A stretch of DNA of 9,956 bases from NCBI GenBank assembly GCA_049318845.1, contig JBMOFH010000136.1, positions 1 to 9,956 on the forward strand, written 5' to 3'. Below the pieces are notes generated by a model. The model did no database searches. It worked only from the letters and a program-made list of their open reading frames with translations, and was not told the DNA's origin. A program made the position numbers and the translations under genes. The DNA comes from CAIOZW01 sp049318845. Its GTDB lineage: Bacteria > Acidobacteriota > Blastocatellia > RBC074. Positions 5,340-9,956 of the stretch are shown here, piece after piece; the stretch's first letter is position 1, and each line of letters opens with the position of its first letter.

Positions 5340-7556
5340 ATGAAAGTCAGGATTGGCATCGATGTTGGGGGGACCTTCACGGATGTGGTGGTGATCGACC
5401 AGCAGACACGGCGGCTGATCGGGCAGTTGAAGTTACCGACGACACACAGCGCGGGTGAGGGGGTGGCGCTGGGTATCGTCTCTGCGCTCAGGCGTGCAAT
5501 GAGCGATTTTAGTCTCGATCCGGAGGATGTCACCTTCATCGCACATAGTACGACGCAGGCGACCAATGCCCTGCTCGAGGGAGATGTGGCAAGGGTTGGC
5601 GTAATTGGTGTCGGGACGGGGATCGAAGGCTGGCTGGCGAAGCGGGCGACGCGGGTTCCGCCGATTGCGCTGACGGCGCGAAAGAGCCTCACGGTGAACC
5701 ATCGCTATCTCGAATGTGGGGGGCGTGGGGAACGTGGGGAACGTGGCGAGGCGGGCGAGTTCACCGTCCGTGCGCGTGGGGTGATTGCAGAGCTGGCGGC
5801 TGAAGGGGTCGAGGTCGTCGTGATCAGCGAGGCCTTCGGTGTCGATCAGACTGAAGGCGAGATCGGGCTCGCGGCAGAGGCGCGCGGTGCCGGGCTGCTG
5901 GCGACGAGCGGACACGAGGTGAGCAGCCTCTACGGATTGCGCGTGCGGACTCGGACGGCGGTGATCAATGCCGCGATTCTGCCGAAGATGATCGAGACGG
6001 CGGAGCTGACGGAGCGGTGTGTCAGTGAGACCGGAATCGAGGCGCCATTGATGATTATGCGATCGGATGGCGGAGTGATGAGCGTCGGAGAAGTTCATCG
6101 TCGCCCGATTCTGACCATGCTCTCCGGTCCGGCGGCGGGTATTGCCGGGGCTTTGATGCACGAGCGCGTCTCGGACGGAATCTTCATCGAGGTGGGAGGA
6201 ACATCCGCTGACATCTCAGTCATTCGTGATGGAAGTCCGACGACACGGCCGGCGCGGCTGAACGGCCATCGCATGTACCTGAATACGCTCGACGTGCGGA
6301 CGCTCGGCGTTGGCGGGGGCAGTCTGATTCGTGTCCGGTCAGAAGCAGAGCGTGCAATCACCGATGTTGGACCGCGCAGCGCACATATCGCCGGACTTGG
6401 TTACGCTTGCTACACTGAACCGGCGCAACTGGCCGGGGCGACGATCGAGATTGTTCAGCCGACACCGCGTGACGAACAGGATCATGTCGTCATCAGGACG
6501 TTAGCCGGTGAGCGGATCGCAATCACCACGACCTGTGCGGCAAACTGTCTTGGATTGGTCAGCGCCGATCAGTTCGCGTACGGAAACAGGGAGTCGGCGG
6601 TGGCGGCGTTTCAGCTCCTTGCCGATTGGCTGGGCGGGAATCGTTCGGCGCTCGAGGTTGCACGCGACGTCCTGAAGGTTGCCGGTCTGAAGGTCGCGGC
6701 GACGATCGAGGAGCTGATGGCCGAGTATCAGCTGGCCCGCGAGCAGGTTATTCTGATCGGTGGTGGAGGCGGTGCGGCCTCGCTGGTTCCATTCACCGGA
6801 GATCTGATGGGGCTCGAGCATCGGATTGCACGAAACGCCGAGGTGATATCTCCGATCGGCGTCGCGATGGCGATGGTTCGTGACACGGTCGAACGGAACA
6901 TTGTCGATCCGACGCCGGAGGATATTCTGAGCGTTCGGCGCGAAGCGACCGAAGCGGCAGTCAGCGCTGGCGCGATGCCGGAGAGTATCGAAGTTCAGGT
7001 CGAGGTCGATCGCCGCCGAAATCTCGTCCGGGCAGTGGCAATGGGGACGACCGAGCTGCGCCGTGCTGAATCTCAAGACCGCCCCGCCGATCGGCAGGAT
7101 GGCACGAGTGACCCGTGCCTCGCTGCGGCACGCTCGATGCGTCTTCCCGCCGAAGAGCTGGTTCTCGCGGCGGAGACTGAGAACTACCTTGTATTTACCG
7201 GGACTCACCGTTCAAAATCCTTTTTAGGACGCTGGGGATCGTGGATGGCGCCGCGCAGGCAGTTGCGTGTAGTCGACCGGAGTGGCGTTGTTCGTCTGCA
7301 ACGTGGCGCGGCTCGCGTCACCTTGACGCGGTTCTCCGATGTCGAGGCGGAACTTGGCCGCGCCGCAGAGGAGCTGACCGATTTTGGAGATGCCGGACGA
7401 ACCATACCTGATATCTTCATCATTTACGGAGGGCGCATCGCCAATTTTTCCGGGCTGGCAACGCTGGAACAGGTGATTGCGCTGGCCGGAGTCGAGCTGC
7501 GCTCGATCGATCCCGAGACGCGGCTGGTGGTGATTGCCTGCCCAAGGAATGGTTGA
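5340..7556 (+). CDS. Hydantoinase/oxoprolinase (HyuA-type) ATPase subunit, solo and extended
   Basis: 738 aa from the ATG at 5340. HyuA-type proteins use ATP to activate and open cyclic amides (hydantoins, 5-oxoproline) or to drive related carboxylations, usually with a HyuB partner. ASKHA-fold marks are visible: phosphate-1 loop IGIDVGGTFTDVVV (5-18), STTQATNALLEGD (70-82), SGPAAGI (262-268), phosphate-2 FIEVGGTSADISVI (282-295), LDVRTLGVGGGSL (317-329) and a Gly-rich ILIGGGGGAA (471-480). Order: Hydant_A_N about 3-180, hydantoinase A about 195-510, then a C-terminal part of about 220 residues that I cannot assign. No HyuB gene follows. A 62-nt gap separates it from the permease. GAGAG seven bases upstream and the family-typical MKVRIGIDVGG beginning favour 5340 over a TTG at 5313. 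Residues 127-140 are a Gly-Arg-Gly-Glu repeat. Confidence 0.87.
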   Translation: MKVRIGIDVGGTFTDVVVIDQQTRRLIGQLKLPTTHSAGEGVALGIVSALRRAMSDFSLDPEDVTFIAHSTTQATNALLEGDVARVGVIGVGTGIEGWLAKRATRVPPIALTARKSLTVNHRYLECGGRGERGERGEAGEFTVRARGVIAELAAEGVEVVVISEAFGVDQTEGEIGLAAEARGAGLLATSGHEVSSLYGLRVRTRTAVINAAILPKMIETAELTERCVSETGIEAPLMIMRSDGGVMSVGEVHRRPILTMLSGPAAGIAGALMHERVSDGIFIEVGGTSADISVIRDGSPTTRPARLNGHRMYLNTLDVRTLGVGGGSLIRVRSEAERAITDVGPRSAHIAGLGYACYTEPAQLAGATIEIVQPTPRDEQDHVVIRTLAGERIAITTTCAANCLGLVSADQFAYGNRESAVAAFQLLADWLGGNRSALEVARDVLKVAGLKVAATIEELMAEYQLAREQVILIGGGGGAASLVPFTGDLMGLEHRIARNAEVISPIGVAMAMVRDTVERNIVDPTPEDILSVRREATEAAVSAGAMPESIEVQVEVDRRRNLVRAVAMGTTELRRAESQDRPADRQDGTSDPCLAAARSMRLPAEELVLAAETENYLVFTGTHRSKSFLGRWGSWMAPRRQLRVVDRSGVVRLQRGAARVTLTRFSDVEAELGRAAEELTDFGDAGRTIPDIFIIYGGRIANFSGLATLEQVIALAGVELRSIDPETRLVVIACPRNG
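5724..5750 (+). repeat. In-frame 9-bp tandem repeat (three units)
   Basis: Two exact copies of cgtggggaa followed by a diverged third (cgtggcgag) encode RGE-RGE-RGE in the HyuA-type protein, in a loop before the residues FTVRARGV. Unit gain or loss would keep the reading frame. Confidence 0.7.
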
Positions 7557-7583
7557 GGCCGAGGCAGAAGTAGCCGAGTCGAT

Positions 7584-8597
7584 ATGGAGAGATGGCAAAG
7601 TGTACAGAAGCGTTTTTTGTTGCGGGGATTGATCCGAGTGTCGATCGTCCTCCTGGTCGTTGGCTGGCTTGATGGAGGTGGAGCGTCACAGACTCAGGAC
7701 GCAAAGGGGGCGAGTCGGGCACGGGCGGTCGAGCTGATCGCAGCGGCGCGAAGGGCGGCTGGCATAGATCTGGCCGCGGGGCATCCGAAGACTATCTCGG
7801 CAAGCGGAAAGTCTCGCCGTACGATCAGATACCTGAGCGTTCAGTCACCAACCAGAGTCGAGGATCGACAGCGTGAACTGTCCGGAAAGTTCGAGTTCGA
7901 CTTCGCCCCGCCCGATCGTTTCCGGCTGCGGATGAAGGGCGGGACGCTTGGAGGCTATGGTTTCTCGATCGAAGAGGTTGTCAATGGTGAAGAGGCCTGG
8001 CGTAATCCGCCGATGTCTGTCCGATCGTTCAATCGAGATCCGCGGGTGATCGATGTTGGTGACGTCGAGCGAACTCTCATGATGCAGGCACGAACTGCCC
8101 GTCAGCAGATCGCTCTCAATTCGCTCGGCTGGCTTGTCACGACACCGACCAGCTATCCACTCGATTTTCATGACGCAGGGATCTTCGAGAATGGAGGGGA
8201 CTCGCTCAATGCAGCCATCGCTGAGACTCTGGACGGGCTGCGGATCAGCCTGCTCTTCGATCAGCGGACGAGCCTTCTGGTCGGATTGGCGACGGCCTAT
8301 TTCGATACATTTCAAGAGGCGGTGATTGCGGAGGTCTCGAGTGTCGATCGTCGCTTTGTCTCAGGCACCTACGCTCGGGCACGCGAGGAGCGCCGCCGCC
8401 GCCGGCGTCCCCGTCAGCGGCAGGAGGTAGTCTGGCGTTTCACGGATCACCGACCGATTTCAGGCATTCTGGTTCCTCACCATTCAACAATTTTTTTCAA
8501 TGGCGCGATGATTGAAGAGAACTGGATCACCAGCGTCAGGATCAACGAACCGATCAACCCAAAAAAGTTCACTGGCAGGGAGAAGGTCAAATACTGA
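7584..8597 (+). CDS. Exported LolA-like hypothetical protein
   Basis: 337 aa. The N-terminus is basic followed by a hydrophobic stretch (about 12-29), then GGGASQTQ, so it is probably exported; no lipobox Cys is seen. The mature part alternates beta-rich phrases such as GKFEFDFAPPDRFRLRM (101-117), LRISLLFDQRTSLLVGL (219-235), VVWRFTDHRPISGILVPHH (282-300) and WITSVRINEPINPKKF (314-329). This pattern is common in acidobacterial proteins with a LolA/MucB-like half-barrel that can bind lipids or hydrophobic ligands. The fold assignment is inference by pattern, and the function is unknown. A run of six Arg (270-275) interrupts it. No strong SD precedes the ATG. It follows the HyuA-type gene by 27 bases and its TGA overlaps the proposed CTG start of the next gene, so it lies inside the operon. 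It could alternatively be an unrelated beta-rich secreted protein. Confidence 0.6.
   Translation: MERWQSVQKRFLLRGLIRVSIVLLVVGWLDGGGASQTQDAKGASRARAVELIAAARRAAGIDLAAGHPKTISASGKSRRTIRYLSVQSPTRVEDRQRELSGKFEFDFAPPDRFRLRMKGGTLGGYGFSIEEVVNGEEAWRNPPMSVRSFNRDPRVIDVGDVERTLMMQARTARQQIALNSLGWLVTTPTSYPLDFHDAGIFENGGDSLNAAIAETLDGLRISLLFDQRTSLLVGLATAYFDTFQEAVIAEVSSVDRRFVSGTYARAREERRRRRRPRQRQEVVWRFTDHRPISGILVPHHSTIFFNGAMIEENWITSVRINEPINPKKFTGREKVKY
8577..8586 (+). promoter_or_regulatory. Ribosome binding site supporting a CTG start
   Basis: AGGGAGAAGG lies within the last codons of the LolA-like gene and ends seven bases before CTG at 8594. No ATG, GTG or TTG is in register near it. It is the main argument that the next gene starts at CTG. 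Confidence 0.5.
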
Positions 8598-9076
8598 ACG
8601 AAGAGACGAGAAGCTTTTACGCTCAGGCGGATGAACAGATTCTTGGTCGACTGACAGCTCTGAATTCCAGCCTGATTTCGCGATTGTGCGCTGAGGCGCG
8701 GCGGCTGGCGGCTGGCGAGGGGGGAGCGGCCACGAGTGCCGTCGCCTCACGCTATGGCGTGGAGGTCGTCGAAGAGCACTGGCAGGCGGCAGGTGGACGA
8801 ATGGTCTATCTGGCGGAATGTTCGATCGAGCCACGCCGCATCGTACTCAATCGCGGGGTGATCGATCTGATTGAAGAGCGGGGTACCGGAATCTTTCGAA
8901 GTTCAGATGCCGTGACCTGCGGCGATATCGTGGTTGCGCACGAACTGTATCATCTGATCGCCCGGCGACCGAGTTCCCCGGTGGTTGAACTTGAAGCACA
9001 CGTCTTTGCACGTGCTCTGACAGGCTGGAAATATTCACCGCTCATTCTTGAGCATATACTGAGGACTGGTTCGTGA
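8594..9076 (+). CDS. Small putative zinc metallopeptidase (HExxH, ImmA/IrrE-like)
   Basis: 160 aa if started at CTG 8594; the next usable start, TTG 8684, would give 130 aa. The frame is open and protein-like upstream of 8684 (NEETRSFYAQADEQILGRL), has a good SD before CTG, and CTG overlaps the previous stop as CTGA. The HELYH motif at 116-120, followed by VELEAHVFARAL (131-142) with Glu132/Glu134, matches the HExxH...ExxAxxFA layout of ImmA/IrrE-type gluzincins (PF06114-like). The N-terminal part (about 45-100, with SRYGVEVVEEHW and RRIVLNRGVIDLIEE) resembles the beta-strand/helix region that precedes the metal site in that group. No signal peptide and no helix-turn-helix are seen, so it is probably cytoplasmic. 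Its target is unknown. In toxin-antitoxin or phage settings such proteins cleave repressors, but nothing of that kind is nearby; here it sits in a metabolic operon. Family assignment is moderate. Confidence 0.65.
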   Translation: MNEETRSFYAQADEQILGRLTALNSSLISRLCAEARRLAAGEGGAATSAVASRYGVEVVEEHWQAAGGRMVYLAECSIEPRRIVLNRGVIDLIEERGTGIFRSSDAVTCGDIVVAHELYHLIARRPSSPVVELEAHVFARALTGWKYSPLILEHILRTGS

Positions 9077-9085
9077 GGAGGAGAA

Positions 9086-9097
9086 GGCCGGCAGGCC
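9086..9097 (+). other. GGCC/GGCC mini-hairpin between SD and start of the kinase gene
   Basis: After the metallopeptidase stop a strong SD-like stretch (GGAGGAGAAGG, 9077-9087) lies too far (about 17-21 bases) from the ATG at 9105. Between them, ggcc-ggca-ggcc can fold into a 4-bp stem that would bring the SD to about nine bases from the ATG. Alternatively, the weaker GCAGG at 9091-9095 is the functional SD. Confidence 0.3.
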
Positions 9098-9104
9098 GCC
9101 AAAA

Positions 9105-9956
9105 ATGAAGCTCTATCTTGGAATCGATGGCGGGCAGAGCCACACCACGGCATTGATTGCCGACGTGCGGGGACGAATACTGGGGAAGGGGAGTGCCGGC
9201 CCGTCAAATCATACGCGGGAACCGGGAGGGCGCGAGCGGTTGATCGGTGCGGTCAACGGATCGGTTGGTAAAGCGGCGGCAATGGCCGGTCTCAACCCCT
9301 CTCGTCTGCGGTTTGCTGCCGCGCATCTTGCGTTGACCGGTGAGCCGGAGGAGAAGATCGATATTGTTCGCGAAATAGTTCGCGCCGGTCATCTCGAAGT
9401 CGGCCACGACGCTCCCGGCGCGCTGGCTGGCGCACTGGCCGGGGCGACCGGAATCATTGTCCTTGCCGGAACTGGTTCAGTGGCCTGTGGTGAAGCTCTT
9501 GTCCACACGGCCGGCGACGGAATCGTCTCCCGCCGGTTCGTCCGCGTTGGCGGACACGGCTATCTGTTCAGTGATGAAGGCAGCGCCTTTGGCATCGCCC
9601 GTGAAGCTCTCCGCCACGCACTCCGGAACGAGGACGCCGGCGAGCCTGACGATCTGAAGCCGCTCCTGCTTGGCTACTTCGGAAACACGAATCTGAAGGC
9701 GATCGCCCAGGACTGCTATGCCGGAGATCTGACGCGCGAGCGGCTCGCCTCGTTCGCCTCGGTGCTCGGTCGTCACGCTGCACGGCATGCCGGCGCCGCA
9801 CGCGAGATTCTTGACCAGGCCGCCGGTGAGCTGGCGACACTCGCCGTTCTGACCGCGCGTCGACTTGAAGTCGACGCCGGCCCGCTCAAAATCTCATACG
9901 GTGGTGGAGTCTTCAGAAATCGCCGACTACTGAAGATGTTCGAGCGCGAGGTGACG
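9105..9956 (+). CDS. BadF/BadG/BcrA/BcrD-type ATPase, N-acetylglucosamine kinase-like (3' end missing)
   Basis: The first 284 codons are present without a stop; family members are usually about 300-340 aa, so only the C-terminal helix region is cut off by the window. It belongs to the ASKHA sugar-kinase side of PF01869: phosphate-1 loop GIDGGQSHT (6-14), candidate catalytic Asp102 in HDAPGALAGA, phosphate-2 IIVLAGTGSVACG (117-129), the hallmark GGHGYLFSDEGSAFGIAREA (149-168), and the adenosine-loop YGGGVFRN (265-272). The single-domain form with the SDEGSAFGI block fits amino-sugar kinases (GlcNAc/MurNAc-type) better than the Fe-S benzoyl-CoA reductase activators, which carry a Cys cluster not seen here. 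It would phosphorylate an imported sugar in the cytoplasm. The gene follows the metallopeptidase by 28 bases. The exact sugar is inferred, not shown. Confidence 0.85.
   Translation, partial: MKLYLGIDGGQSHTTALIADVRGRILGKGSAGPSNHTREPGGRERLIGAVNGSVGKAAAMAGLNPSRLRFAAAHLALTGEPEEKIDIVREIVRAGHLEVGHDAPGALAGALAGATGIIVLAGTGSVACGEALVHTAGDGIVSRRFVRVGGHGYLFSDEGSAFGIAREALRHALRNEDAGEPDDLKPLLLGYFGNTNLKAIAQDCYAGDLTRERLASFASVLGRHAARHAGAAREILDQAAGELATLAVLTARRLEVDAGPLKISYGGGVFRNRRLLKMFEREVT

Noticed and set aside
5433..6161. Long reverse-strand frame opposite the HyuA-type gene (242 codons)
   Set aside because: Low-information composition rich in His, Arg and Gln with no motif. The + strand frame has all the ASKHA motifs.
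6501..7208. Long reverse-strand frame opposite the HyuA-type gene (235 codons)
   Set aside because: Same reasoning: no recognisable motif and it fully overlaps a well-supported gene.
8594..9956. Possible defence or toxin-antitoxin island based on the ImmA/IrrE-like peptidase
   Set aside because: No HTH partner, toxin, integrase, repeat array or phage gene is nearby. The neighbours are metabolic and share operon-like spacing.
9105..9956. Benzoyl-CoA or 2-hydroxyacyl-CoA dehydratase activator (BadF/BcrA sense)
   Set aside because: The conserved Cys pair that holds the Fe-S cluster in activators is not seen, and the SDEGSAFGI block fits amino-sugar kinases.

Overview
The window looks like chromosomal DNA from a moderately GC-rich (high 50s % by eye) Gram-negative-type bacterium. 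Acidobacteriota (Blastocatellia-like) is my best guess, from the mix of an exported LolA-like protein, a DUF4127 protein and a BadF-type kinase. That is an inference from family mix and style, not from a marker gene. Every gene I can support is on the + strand. No RNA gene, CRISPR array, IS element or phage gene is visible.

Region 1 (1-437) holds no intact gene. It carries a decayed coding tail (to 152) containing a perfect short palindrome, then a clear remnant of an esterase D / enterochelin-esterase-like gene (about 225-388). In that remnant the nucleophile motif GLSMGG has been joined, out of frame and across a run of eight G, to the C-terminal GGHTW block. Region 2 (438-2117) is an intact secreted type-B carboxylesterase with a complete Ser-Glu-His triad. 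Region 3 (2118-2338) is a 221-nt spacer that ends in an AT-rich stretch and probably carries the promoter of what follows.

Region 4 (2339-9956, continuing off the edge) is a tight co-directional array: a membrane-anchored or exported DUF4127 protein; a permease of the ion-transporter (IT) type whose ATG overlaps the DUF4127 stop (ATGA); a long HyuA-type hydantoinase/oxoprolinase ATPase without a visible HyuB partner; an exported LolA-like protein; a small HELYH putative zinc metallopeptidase that probably starts at a CTG overlapping the previous stop (CTGA); and a BadF/BadG/BcrA/BcrD-type kinase related to N-acetylglucosamine kinases, cut off by the window end. The combination suggests an uptake-and-catabolism unit: an exported DUF4127 protein, a carboxylate/small-anion importer, an ATP-dependent ring-opening enzyme and a sugar kinase. 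The substrate cannot be read from the sequence. An amino-sugar, lactam or cell-wall-derived compound is a reasonable guess. This cluster is the best candidate here for an undescribed pathway.

A further whole-window signal is a strong excess of GATC: about 112 sites by hand count, where chance predicts about 39. It is more than twice as dense from about 2160 onward as in the carboxylesterase region.
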